In this document: piece by piece, positions 11,413 through 23,200 of the stretch
Layout: every line of letters starts with the position of its first letter
Position numbering within the stretch: position 1 is the first letter of the stretch
Origin: Gymnorhina tibicen
Taxonomy: Eukaryota > Chordata > Aves > Passeriformes > Artamidae
Direction: 5' to 3'
Assembly: GCA_013399875.1 (NCBI GenBank)
Contig: VXAZ01006903.1
Coordinates: 20,364-84,363 of the forward strand
DNA length: 64,000 bases
Notes under the pieces: generated by a model
Databases searched by the model: none
What the model saw: only the letters and a program-made list of their open reading frames with translations
Told to the model about the DNA's origin: nothing
Made by a program: the position numbers and the translations under genes

Positions 11413-13001
11413 AAACTTTTCCTTCATTCCCTCACCACATGTCAAAGATGTTCCGTTCTCCAGACTCCCCTGGGTTTGCTCCAGTTTGGTTTCCAAGCCC
11501 TGGGAAATGATTGCTGAGTGCTTGGGGAATGTGCTACACCTGCACCACAAGTAAGACCACGGTTTCTACTGTGCCAGGAGGTGCATCTGGCCTGGGAAAA
11601 TAGATTTAAGTCCTACATTTTTCCCACATGGTGGTCCTCAGTTTGGCCACCAACCTCTTTACATCTGTTCTTTTCTGATTACAGACCTACAACTCACAAG
11701 ATTCAGAATTCAAAACCTCTGGTGACCCACACCGATAAATGAGAAACTGAACATTATTTTTGAAAGGAAATGATGAAAAAAGTTTGATTGCTGTGTTTTC
11801 GGGTTTTTGCCTCAATGAAAACAATTCTATTGTAGAAGGATTAAATCAAAAGTAAGCAATTAGTATTAATTTCCTTTACCTCAATAAGCACATAATGAGA
11901 TTACTTTTATTTCCACGACCTAAGGAATTACGTGTGTTTTTAGCCTATGTTCCTTGAGTTTCTGTTTGCAAAGCAAGTAGGAAGTTAAATCTAGATATTT
12001 TCCAACCCCAAAAATTTATCTTTTTTACTACAGAGCAAAGAGAACCTTCTTTAAATATCTAAATGTCAAGAGCTATTCAATTAATACAGGCTTACCCTGA
12101 GGAAGGTGAGTTTCCACCAAACTGACAGTGAAAACTAATCCACATATTTGTGTTTAAAAAGAAGCTGAAGAAGGGTTTAGAATGAACTTATTTGAGATGA
12201 CAGATGAGTTTTGTGAACTCATAAAAAAGTTTAAGAGTGTGGGGCTTGTGTATGTCTTGAATTTGAGATGCATAACATGGGCACGTAAGACAGTCTTGGT
12301 TTTGTATCAGCTGAAGTATAACATAATTAACTCCCTTTAACACCCCTCCTGTAAGTCTCCTGCACTGATGAGAATGTATTTTTAATGCACGTGGAATCTT
12401 ACACTTTTCACGTTTTTCCCTACGTATTTGCTACAAAGTACCTGAAAAACCTGCACAAATTTTATTCCGCAAATGCAGCCACTGACTAGAACGTAGTGTG
12501 ATAATTAATGCTCATTAATTAGTTTTTTGTTTGCTCTCTAACCCCTTGCCAAGGAACGAGTAATCCTCCTAATCCTCCTCCAACAGCCATGTCCTACCAA
12601 TCCATCTTCTATGAAGTATGGCAGTGCTGCATTTTATTTCAGTATTCAAAGTAAAATTAACTTAAAAATCACCCAGAAGAGATTTTTCTAGCCTGGAAAC
12701 TCTGCCCGATATCCCTGTCTTTTATTACTCTGACCATGCATAACTCTCAAAGCTCAAGAGATTAATGACTTGTACATTGCTCAAGCCTTGAAGTAACAAA
12801 AGCTCATATCCCAATCTTCTCCCTCGTGCTTTCAAAAAAATAACACATCAAATAATTGACAAATCGAGATGTGCCAATTCTTTCTCTTATCAGCTGGTTT
12901 TGCCACGTAACGACATGCTCTCATCACTGTTATCTCACTGAAGTGGGATGGGAGTTTTGTGAAACCACCACATCTTGTGCAAAAGGTTTTTGCCTTGATC
13001 T
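11413..13001. other. unique AT-rich intergenic DNA
   Basis: No gene or repeat family is recognised. Frames are short. Confidence 0.5.
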
Positions 13002-13072
13002 TCATAGAATCATAGATGAGTTTGAGTTAAAAGGGACATTGTAGAGGTCTTGAGAGCATGGTGTTGGATCAC
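13002..13072 (-). mobile_element. short CR1-like 3' end, antisense
   Basis: 'ttcatagaatcatagatgag' is the CR1 terminal repeat in reverse complement. It is followed by 'gttaaaagggacattgtaga' and 'ggtcttgagagcatggtgt', a diverged version of the adjoining part. Only about 70 bases remain. Confidence 0.65.
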
Positions 13073-13124
13073 AAAAAATCCTGCATCATGGGACTTTGAA
13101 CATTTAAGACTATAGTTTTCAAAA

Positions 13125-13245
13125 TCCATGTTTATTATATTCAATATATTATTATTTTCAGTATGGAATTATTCAGTAGCATTTTATTCAGTATTATTTT
13201 ATTCAGTTTTATTATATTTAGTATTATTATATTCAGTATGGAATA
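13125..13245. repeat. imperfect AT-rich tandem repeat (ttattcagtatt words)
   Basis: The words 'attcagt' and 'tattattatattcagtat' recur several times. 'ttcagtatggaat' occurs twice, about 75 bases apart (about 13158 and 13233). This is a decayed local repeat of no clear family. Confidence 0.6.
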
Positions 13246-15574
13246 AAGAAAAGGAAAAGTGTCTGGTATAGCTGATGTCAACTCAATATAAAGACACATT
13301 TGAATATTGCTTGGGTTTTTATTCCAAACAGAACATTATTTGTGTAAAGTCACAGGGAGAAATGGGACACTTCAACGTGTCTTACATTACTTTCCTGTGA
13401 TTATTGCCAATGGTGTGGCTTCTGCATCACCACAATCCTTTTTTTCCCCAACACAACCTCGTAAGTCAATATGGAACACAAAACTCTGAAAGAGCAGCAA
13501 GTTAAAACATTTGTCTGACCGCTAGAGCAAATTAGGGTAATTATTACAAAATTAAGGGCTGTTTTACTGATAGAGTTGAGAAGTGATTTTTTAAAATTAC
13601 ACTTCCTTGTGGAAAGTGTGTTGTATTGTCCGAAACCTTTAAGCATTCCCAGAAAAAGTAGTGTTTTGCACTAAGTGGGGCCAGAACAGGCAGGACTAAG
13701 CATGTAACTCTTTGTCACTTCATCTTTTCAACTCCCCGTTGCCCTTTGCTTGCAGAGCACTCCCCAGGCGCTGAGTGCGACAGAAAATTCAGCGCTCCTT
13801 AAATCTCCAATAAAGAGCCCAAACCTGTGAGGCTCTGGGTCAGTGTGATCACGGGTAAGGGAATGTAAAGCCCCAAGGGCTGAGGGGGTGAAATGGGCTC
13901 TGGATGCTCCTTGGTCAGGGCTGTAGGGCTGAACCCCAGCAGAAAGAGCTTTTTGGGGTCCAGTGGGACAGCCCCACACTGCACAACGCCAGGAGAGATT
14001 GACCAAGGGAAGAGGGGGTCAGGGTAGACCCCAGTTCAGATCAGAAAGTCAAGAAAAAGTATTTTTTAAATTCCTAAACTGACCTTTCTAAGGGTATTTG
14101 GGAACTGAAGCCTCTCTTCCTAGGAGAAAAATTTCTCCTGGCAGAGAGGATTGTGGTTTCAGGTACAAATACTCACATTTTTCCCAAGTCCAAGCTGGTT
14201 ATTCTCTCTGTGAATAACAGCAGCTGAGGAATTACCAAAGCCTCTCCGCAGACTCGTGGTGGGCAATACCTCAACTTCCTAAAGGAAGGAAAAGTAGAAG
14301 TTCCTTTAAAGTCAGAAACTCAGTTATTATTTTCCTTAAACTCAATAAGGAACTATGTTGAAAGGTTTTCTTGAAGCAAATTGAAAGACGGCTCCTCCCA
14401 GGGCCTCGGCAGTTCAATAGCCTAATCTTTGACCTTTCATTTCATGAAGAGCTTCAGTGTAGATTTTTTAGGAATAAATGAATCTCAAGTTCACTGCGGG
14501 GTGGTTTTTTGGTTTTTTTTTTGGTCGGAAAACTATTCCTGTGCTTTAACATAGGTGGCAATTTGCTTCTTGAGGAAAAAGCAAAGCAGATTACAAAAAA
14601 CCACATATTTGAAATTATTTGTTTGGGGAATAACATATCATCTGTGCTCAGCAGCACATTTCTGCACTCCTGATATGTATGTGTGAAGTCCTTTAATCAG
14701 CACGTTTCACACACACTTTTGTTCAGCTCTACTTTAGATGGTTAAATAGGTAGTTTGTAATTTGGGTTGGTTGTTTTTTTCTGTTTAGTGCATATTTTGT
14801 CATAATCATCAGTGCTGGAATCCACTAGAAAAGGAAAATAAATTGCAATATACTGAAAAGCTTTTGCTGTTGGGAGTCTCCGTTTTTTTACATAATAATT
14901 GTGCCTTTTATTCTGAGCTCTATACATCTCTAGGTGGTAAAAAAGAACGAATAACAGAAGGAAGGAGGTTTTGTGGGGTTTTTTGCGTGCAAGGCTGCTG
15001 CTTCTGGCTAACTCCAGGACATACACAGTTAAGTGAATTAGTAGATGTTGCCCTTTTCCATAGCAACTTTAAAGAAAGTAATTGAGATTCACAGCAGGGG
15101 GAAGCCACAGTGGTTGGGCAGATAAGGGCACTCCTCAGAGCTAAAAGAGGAGCTGATGCCTGGAACTGTCCGTGATCCACCAAAGCAGAGAGCCATTGCA
15201 CTCAAGAACATAAAAGCATAAAAATTGAAAATATGAGCTCATAATAATAATGACTGGAGTAACATCAGCACACAAATACAGCATAACTGGGGGTAAAATC
15301 GCGTTTGTTTTTTTTTTTTACCTAATGGCTCAGTAAATGTATTATTACCATCTCTAGGAAATGACCTTGGGTCTTACTCCAAATATTCCTGTCCACCACT
15401 GCAATCCTGGCCTCTTGGGCTTGTTATTGGCTTGTTGTGTGAGAGCTCCTTGTCACATCTCTTGGTACAACCTGCACTTCACTGGGGACAAACAGCCTAA
15501 AAATACAGGCGTGGAGTCAAAAGAGAAGCCCAGAATGACAGTCGGGTCCATTATGGGGTTGCACTGAAGAAATG
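13246..15574. other. unique intergenic DNA with a GC-richer block
   Basis: No gene is recognised. 13770-14030 is distinctly richer in G+C and carries overlapping minus-strand frames (61 and 92 codons), but I recognise no family or exon there. T-runs lie near 14505-14522 and 15308-15320. The rest is AT-rich unique DNA. Confidence 0.5.
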
Positions 15575-15856
15575 ACACAGAACAAGAGGAAGTGGCCTCA
15601 AGCTGCACCAGGGAAAGTTTAGATTTGATATCAGGAAAAAAAATTCTTCACAGGAAGGATTGTCAAGCATTGGCACAGGCTGCCTAGGGTGGCGGTGGAG
15701 CCACCATGCCTGGAAGTGTTAGGAAACATCTGGATTTGACACCTGGGGCCGTGGGTTAGTGGTGAACATGGTGATGGTGCTGGTTGGTGGCCGGACTTGG
15801 TGGATAAAGTTCCTTTCCAGCCTTAACGATTTTGTGGTTCCACCCTACGATTGTAA
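15575..15856 (+). mobile_element. CR1 LINE 3' region, about 280 bp, sense
   Basis: 'gaagtggcctcaagctgcac', 'cagggaaagtttagatttga', 'tgtcaagcattggcacaggc', 'tgcctagggtggcggtggag', 'gtgggttagtggtgaacatg' and 'cctttccagccttaacgatt' follow CR1 3'UTR order. It ends in a decayed terminal repeat (gattttgtggttcc). It is the same subfamily as the copy at 34.2 kb. Confidence 0.93.
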
Positions 15857-17514
15857 AAGCAGCCTTGAGAACTGCGAAAAGGCCGCTTTTAAAGCTTGCC
15901 AAAAAGGAAAGAGAAAGCAGCTAAGAGAAAGCAAACCAAGACACAAACAGCCCTATAGGGCAGCTGCCCTGGCCTGGGATACTCATTCCCGGCAGGATTG
16001 GGCACTACAGAGTCTGGGAAAGGGCAGCCAAGCCTTGAGAACCACCTACAACTGAATCGTCTTCTAAAGGAGACAATCTCAAACCGGGAAGGGAGGGAGA
16101 GGAAAGAAAATGTTCCCTTCAGTTTTGGCTCCCTTCCTCAGCAAGCCCTGGAGCCTGAGGTGTCTGACCCCAGCACCCGAAGCCATCGAGAAGGTGGCAG
16201 TGCTCTGGGGAAAAGCAGGGCCAGCTGGCTCTGGGAATTCTCTGAGGGGCTTTGTTCCTCCTTGCCCCTTCCCAGAACACTCTGTAGGCCCCGTGAGGAG
16301 AAAAATTTGTCTGTCCCGTGAGGATTTCTCAGCCTTCATTCCCTGCTCATTGAGGACGGCCTTTAGCTGTCCATCCCCTCCCACGTCACAGCGCTCAAAC
16401 TCCTGGCCCTGCAGTGTCCCTGGGAATACCTGAGATACCCCTTACCCCGCCTGATGCCCTGCACTCCTCCTTCCAAACCAAAACGTTTGTGATTTGTAGA
16501 AAGAAAAGGCTTGGAATCCCTAATCTGAATTTATATCAGTGAAAAAGCCAGGATTTAATGGCTGAATAATTTCGGTGAGCTTTGGATCTGACCACTCACC
16601 CAATGAAAATGTTACACAGGGTTTTTATGAATTTAGAACCTCTTGCCATGAGGCTCAAAGCTCTCCTTCTAAAAATTCCAGAGATTAAATCTCTCTCCTG
16701 CCTTTGCTTTCATATTAGAAAGACGGAATCAAGTGCATATTTTAAAAAAACAAAGTGCTGTAAAATAAGCAGAATGGTTTGCCTGTAATAGAAACCTTTC
16801 CTCCAAAATCTAACACTCAATTACACAAGACCAAAAGTGATAAAGTCTCTCAGAATAAAAGTTTATTTAAGTTTCCAAAAGATGCTGCTCTAATGTAGGA
16901 GAGAGAAAGGAAGTGAGTAGTTAAAATACAAAACCTAAGCCTTGGATGAAACATTTTTAATGATAAATTTATCTGAAAAAAGGTCTTATGAAAAACAGTG
17001 ACATTTTTCAGTGACTTGCCTTGAAGTGTGATGAATCATTGAAAAGAGAAAAAAAAGTATGGAAAAATAAGTACAAAATAATTAATTAGTCCTGGGTATT
17101 TTGCAGAGATTTGTTCAAATGGAAGCAATAATTAAAAATTAATGCATACAAAAATCTTTATATTTATTATAAAGAAAGGGAGATGGGGGTGACAATCTTA
17201 TCAAATGCTTAAATAAATTAAAATAAGGCTCAAAACCATGTAAAGATGGAAAAGAAAGAATGAAAGTATGAAAATAGCAGTCACACTCTGCAGCTGATTG
17301 GAAAACCAAGTTCACAAATTAAGCATTATGACTTACAGGATCAAGAAGTTGGAAAATTGACTGTGATTGACGCAGTCCTTAATCAAGACAAATATTGCTC
17401 CACGTTAGAAAAAGCTTCAATTTCCTAAGTAAAAGTCTTGTGTCCCCAGTGGAATAGAAGATTTTAAGAACCTGTAAATAACATTAAACTTTATCAAAAT
17501 GAAATAGTTTATTA
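15857..17514. other. unique intergenic DNA
   Basis: 16080-16480 is GC-richer, with overlapping frames of about 100 codons on both strands (16110-16433 plus, 16079-16384 minus) and no recognised domain. 16800-17510 is AT-rich unique DNA. No gene is supported. Confidence 0.5.
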
Positions 17515-17943
17515 GATGGATGAAGCACCTCTGCTGTGAGGAAAGGCTGAGAAAATTTGGATTGTTCAGCCTGGAGAGGAGAAGCTTCAGGGTGACCTCG
17601 TTGTGGCCTTCCAGGACATGAAGGAGCTGACAGAAAACATGGACAGAGACAATTTAAAAGGGCCTGGAGGGGCAGGACAAGGGGGAATGGCCTCCCACTA
17701 CACAGGGCAGGTTTAGATGGGATATTGGGAAGGAATTATTCCCTGTGGGGGTGGGGAGGCCCTGGCACAGGGTGCTCAGAGAAGCTGTGGCTGCCCCTGG
17801 ATCCCTGGCAGTGTCCAAGGCCAGGCTGGACAGGGCTTGGAGCACCCTGGGCTAGTGGAAGGTGTCCCTGCCCATGGCAGGGGGTGGCACTGGGTGGGTT
17901 TTGAGGTCTCTTCCAACCCAAATCATTCTGGGATTCTCCAATT
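17515..17943 (+). mobile_element. CR1 LINE 3' region, about 430 bp, sense
   Basis: The copy begins at 'gaagcacctctgctgtgagg', 'aaaggctgagaaaatttgga', 'ttgttcagcctggagaggag', which codes for the ORF2 C-terminus. It continues through 'gacaagggggaatggcctcc', 'gttcctggatccctgg'-type 3'UTR and 'tctcttccaacccaaatcat'. It retains the end of the coding region and a full 3'UTR but has stops in every frame. Confidence 0.95.
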
Positions 17944-18970
17944 ATTTATTTTCTTTCCCTCCCATTCCCAGTGATGCAGCACAACTTCTGCTGTACCAGC
18001 ACAGCGTCCAGGACCCACATGGGTTTAGCTCAAGCTTAACTTCAAGCCTATGGTCTGGTTTTAGTGCTGTTTTGGCAGACTGTGGCAGGTTGCTTTTTTC
18101 CCCTAGAGGCACAAAATGATGGCGTTTAAGCTCTACCTCCTGTAACCAGACTGAAGAACCCCTGTGTTTCTGTTTGTGCCTGTTGTCCCTTGTCCCTTGT
18201 CACTAGGCAATTTCAGCTTCATGGAAAGAATTTGGTCAGGGCTCAGAATTAGGAACCTCTTTGTAAAAACAAGTCAAACTTCTCACAAAAATACCTGATG
18301 AGGTTTTATTATCAAAAAAAGATTAAACACAACTTGACTTAGATCTGAATCCATGGAGCCATATTCCGAGGGGCTAGAGGGGAATAGTTAAAACAATAAT
18401 GAGGAACATTATGAGTTTATTCAGCTGTTTCAATTTCTTAATTAGATGTCATAGTTGATTGCAGTAGGTTCAGGATGTTCTGTGTTCTCCACACTAAAAC
18501 TTCTGATGAAACAATCATTTTAATTATCTTTTTCTGCATTGTTGCTCTGATTTCTGTGTGAAGTTATTGGACATAAAGCCAATTTTTAAAATGGAGATAA
18601 CTCTATTAATTTATGGATGTGTGTGTGTAGAATTGATTTGATTTCCAAAATAACTACAGTTACGGAGAGATGCACTGACAAATACCCCAAAGTCTCAGTG
18701 TGTCTGGAATACAGCCAACGCTTCTTCCACCCTCTCCCCATGAAACTGGAATTGCACAGACTCTTCCTCCATATCTAAATCATTTCATCTTGCGGGCAGA
18801 AACAAAGCTTTGTTTGTCCTGATCAACAGTATCTATGATCTTCTTGATTTCTCCCACTGTAAGTAATTAATAAAATAAATTATAATTTAAAATAAGAGGC
18901 AGGGGGGGTGTGAATTCCTTTTCCCTCTGCTACAGGTCCTGAAAGTCGCAAAGGAATTCTTTTCTCTTCA
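17944..18970. other. unique intergenic DNA
   Basis: No gene is recognised. A short TG run occurs near 18617-18628. The sequence is otherwise AT-rich. Confidence 0.5.
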
Positions 18971-19150
18971 CCCTCTTCCCATGACCTGCCATCTTTTCCC
19001 GGCGTGCAGTTGCCGGGAACTGCAGCACCCGAGCAGATGGAGCCCCTGCAAGGTCTGAAATTCACCCCGCGTTTGTGCCGGGCGTCGGTTTCGGCCGAGT
19101 GAAAGCAAAGCACCCCCGCGCCCTCTGGTCCTGCCCGGTGTGCCAGCCCT
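18971..19150. other. CpG-rich cluster with inverted repeat, possible regulatory element
   Basis: I count about 14 CpG dinucleotides between 18998 and 19145, in a window that otherwise has very few outside CR1. A perfect 8-base inverted repeat, ttcccggc (18996-19003) and gccgggaa (19012-19019), surrounds an 8-base loop. No CR1 or LTR signature is visible. Overlapping frames exist on both strands (18880-19164 minus, 19075-19437 plus) without recognisable domains. It could be a small CpG island, an enhancer or an unrecognised GC-rich repeat. Confidence 0.4.
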
Positions 19151-22100
19151 GCCTTCAGAGCCAATTAACAGGAAGCTCCTCACATCCCAAATTAGGGCCC
19201 GGAGGAAGGGTGGTGGGGGTTTGGTCGCTGCAGAGAAGGATGTTTCATTTCCCTTTCACGCGAAAGAGGCGCTCCCCTGACCTGAACCCCAGAACTCAAG
19301 GCAGAGCCAGGAGCTGCAAATCTGCGACGGAGGGGTTTAGCACGTACCCAAAATGTGCATTAAAAACCAGTGCTGGCGCCGCTGGAGACCAAAGGGAATG
19401 TGTCAGATTCAATGCATTCAGCTTTGGCTTCCTTTGATGATTGAAATAATTGGGCAGGTTTAGAAGAGGAAAAAAAAAACGTGGAATAGGTCTTTTTTTT
19501 CTTTAATAGTAGCATTTTATCTCAGAAAAATGAGCGTGTGTTCAGGGAGGGACGACAGCAAATTGCGAGGATGGTCTCGATCTTACGCTGCTGAAACAAG
19601 GGAAATCAAAGACAAAAATTTAATCAGTCCTGAAAAACCGAACTGACGAAACTTGTACGGCAACAAGATAGGAGGAAAATTGAAGAGATATTTGGGGCCA
19701 GAAAAAATTATGCATTAAAAGCTATTTAGAACACAAATTTCATTCTGTGTGAAACACTGCGATTTAAGGTTTCTGAAAAGCAAAATCCGAATTTTTTTGG
19801 AATTCCGTGGATAGTCTGAATTGATTCGGTACCATTGAAAATCTCATTACATAAAATAACAAATAGAGTTTTATAAATATTTCAGCTTTTTCATGTATAT
19901 GTATAAAATGTCAAAATTTTTTGTACATGTAAAGTTTTTTAGACATATAAAGTTTTTCTAGAAATAGAATTTTCTAGAAATAAATTTTTCTATGCATATA
20001 AAACATCAAAATTTTTATAGTGCCAGATATCATCTGCCATAAATCAAAATCTACCTTTTTTATCCTGATGAGCAATCTAAGAGAAAGCTAAGCCAAACAG
20101 ACCTTTTTATTGCCAAATTAGTGAAAGGAAACGAAGGAAAACACACTTTTCAATATTCCTTTTGTATTTGCTAAAGCAATCCTGGTACCTAAAAACTTTT
20201 TTGGTTTTAATGAAATTCCATTTTCCAATGAAAAGTTTTGTGGGTTTTTTTCAGATATGCTTTGGTTATCAGAATGTACATTCCCGCCGTGGACAAGTTA
20301 TTCCAAACACATCCTGTTGATGCCTGTATATTCAAGTAAGTCAGAAAATGTCATTGTCAGATTGTTCCAGTCAACAAATTAGGCGGGTTACACTTATTTT
20401 TCTACACAACAAACAAACAAACAAATAAATTTTAAAAATATATAAATAAAGATGTCATGTGATTTAGCCTTGGGTGATGAAGAACTGAAGTAAATAAATA
20501 GCTGTTGAGTCAGGGCTCTCTTCAGTGCTTCAGGATTTTTCCAATTACCCTCCCGTAGTGCAGTTCACAATGGAAGTGTTTTATTTTGGTTATTTTAAAG
20601 CAAAAATAGTGAAGCTCGTTAAATACAGGAGCCCCAGACTGAGCCTGTGGAGCCGAGCATGTGGAACTTCAGAAACAGAGCATGTGTGGCACGGAACAGA
20701 GAACACTTTTGATATTTGATATCGTAAGGCTTTACAAGGTTTAAATCACCTGATCAGTTTGCTAAAACATCTTAACAAGATATTTTTGGGGGAGATTCTC
20801 AAAGTCGGTGAAAGTCAAACTCTTCTCAGCACCAGCTGGGTTTAAGTTCCATCTCCTACTTGTTCCTTGTGAAGATTCCTTTCCTATCTTTCACTCAAAA
20901 GGCCTGTATTCCTTTAATGTAGGTATTTCATGTTCCTCGATTGCTATGTGATCTCTCAGGCTAAGACCGAGTGAAAATTCAACATTGAAAAAATGGGAAA
21001 AATCACTGCATTGAAAATTTTCGTAGAACAAAAAAAAAAGTGAAAGCAAAAAATTTGGGGCTGGGGCTTCAAGTCCGTGTGATACTTAAGGGAAATGGCC
21101 CACTGGTCTGCACATCCACAGCTTTCGGTGTTAATAGGATCATAATGCCCTTCTCACACTGAGGAAAACGAGCCGCAACCTTTTCTGCAAAAATAATCTT
21201 CTCAAAGAAATCAGCTTTCTGTTTATTTAGTTACTTATTCAGTGATTATGATGATGATGATGATGATTTGGTGATTTATTTTCCCGATTAGCAATCATTC
21301 CTCTTTAGAAAGAGAGATAAAACCCATTCTAGTGGGCAATTAGGACTTCAATCTGCTCTGTGGAGAAAATGTTCCTCTTTCCCAACTCATAATTTAACTA
21401 ATGGCTTTGTAAGAGGGTCTTTTTTTTGTATTAACCATTGCGCATTTTCATTTTACAGATATATATTTATGTCGTCGTGTTGCTGAATTCTTGCATTGTG
21501 TGAGACCTTGTGATGAGGACCACTGTCTCTGCTACGCTTCACGGTTCCTTCCTTTAAAAAGAAATTAACATTCTTTCTCCTCGTCTCATTGAAAATCTCC
21601 CGTGACAAACTTACAGTCAATTATTTTTTGTTTGCCCTGATCTTCTTAATTGCTAAACACCCCAATGAAAAGAGCACGGCACAGAGATCCTTCAAAACGT
21701 CAAGCAGGTAGTTCGTGAAAATTAATAAATTCCCCGCATTTGTGATATTTTCCCATCCTGCAAACCCACAGGAATGCTCATTGTCCAAAAGGAATTTACC
21801 TTGAGGAGTAAAGGAATAAATTGTTAACCAGTGCGTATTAATTAGGGTTTTATTAATAAGCTAAACCAAACCAAAAGCAGTGTCTCAAGTATTGTGTGGC
21901 TCTACGTGTGAAACGTGATTTACAGGACATATGGAAGACTTCTTGTAGAATTTCTGACAGAAATGTTCAAATTAATGGATTCACAGGGATGATTTTCAAA
22001 CTATTATAGCCCATAAATGTGGCTGTAGTCAGTGTCACAGGGTTTTACCTGCATACATATTTATCTGGAAAGCTAATCTGCTTTGATTTATCATTTTAAG

Positions 22101-23058
22101 CAGTTTAAAATATCGCCTCCTAAAGCTTTTAACATTTCTGTGAACAAAAGCATTAACTTTTCCTCTAAAGCTGTGATGATTTATCACGTAAGCCTGCTTG
22201 TGACTCTATTATCCCCTTGATATATGAAGGAGGTGCACCTTAAAATCCCATTAATACCCCGTGCCGTTGATAAAATAGAGTCTTTGAGCTTACAAATCAC
22301 CGGCGAGCAAAAACAATCGTGCTCTGTAGCCTCACTCTGGGAATCCTTATTTTGTCGTGCTCCACCACAAGTGCTGAGCAAACGAGAAACAAGCCAAGGC
22401 TTTGTGCTGAGCTCCCTGAAAGTGTAAGAAAGGGCAAGGAGTCCCACACGGCTGCGTAGGATCGGCCTGGGCACCGGGGTTTTCCTCTTGGAATCCGATC
22501 CTGCCTCACAAGGTCTGCTGCGTGCCGCCGGCTGGGATGGATTTACTGTTCTGGTCATTAACAACTGCTCTGATCCCAGTTCTGCCAAAGGTAAAATAAC
22601 AGCAGGGGTGTTCCTGGAGATGTGTGGGCAGCTCTGACTCAGCGATGATTTTCTGCTCTTGGGTGTCTGTGAAGAAAAGTCCTGTGAAAGGGCTTTTGAA
22701 AATCACCGAAACAGAGATGAACTCTCCTGAATAAACGAGCAAACACAAGACAGTGGATGTATGAAGCGTTTAAGTAAAGAAAAACAAACAAACAAATAAG
22801 CACATAAAGGGGCAGGGTAAAAACAACCTGGGCTAATAGAAAATGTGGGTGATTTTTTTTTAAACGATTGCTACCAATTTATGATTGATTATCAATCATT
22901 CAGCAAAAAAGGAGTTGCCTCTATTTTCTCATTAGCAACCCACACGTACAGTTTCATTCTCCTCCACCTCCAGAGCCTTCCCTGCTCCTGCTGGAATAAC
23001 CCCGGCTCCCTCAGGCTCTCCTGGGGCACACAGCCCACCCCAGGAGCAGCTCGATGGC
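19151..23058. other. repeat-poor unique DNA with candidate regulatory motifs
   Basis: Almost 4 kb has no recognised transposon. AT-rich DNA at 19850-20020 contains alternating gaa/ttc pentamers (19955-19980). Short simple repeats are (aaac)n/(aaat)n at about 20405-20428 and 22780-22797, and (gat)n at 21249-21267. A pbx-like palindrome lies at 22882-22898. No exon is supported. Low transposon density and motif richness are compatible with conserved non-coding DNA, but conservation cannot be seen from one sequence. Confidence 0.45.
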
Positions 23059-23200
23059 TGTGGTGGGTTTGACCCTTGCTGGACACCACCCTATCACTCA
23101 CCTCCTCAGCAGGACAGGGGGAGTGGGAACAAGGCTTGGAAAAAGCCCTCCTGGGTCAAGACAAAGGCAGTTCAATAAAGCAAAGCCTGTGAGGGATGAC
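23059..23200 (-). mobile_element. avian ERV LTR 3' part, antisense
   Basis: 'tgtggtgggtttgacccttg', 'caccctatcactcacctcct', 'cagcaggacagggggagtgg', 'cctcctgggtcaagacaaag' and 'gcagttcaataaagcaaagc' match, in reverse complement, the 3' half of an avian ERVL-type LTR family as I remember it (…ctattaaactgtctttatctcaaccc… to …tggggttaaaccacgaca). The expected terminus falls at 23059. Related pieces lie at 39.7 and 55.6 kb. Confidence 0.55.
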
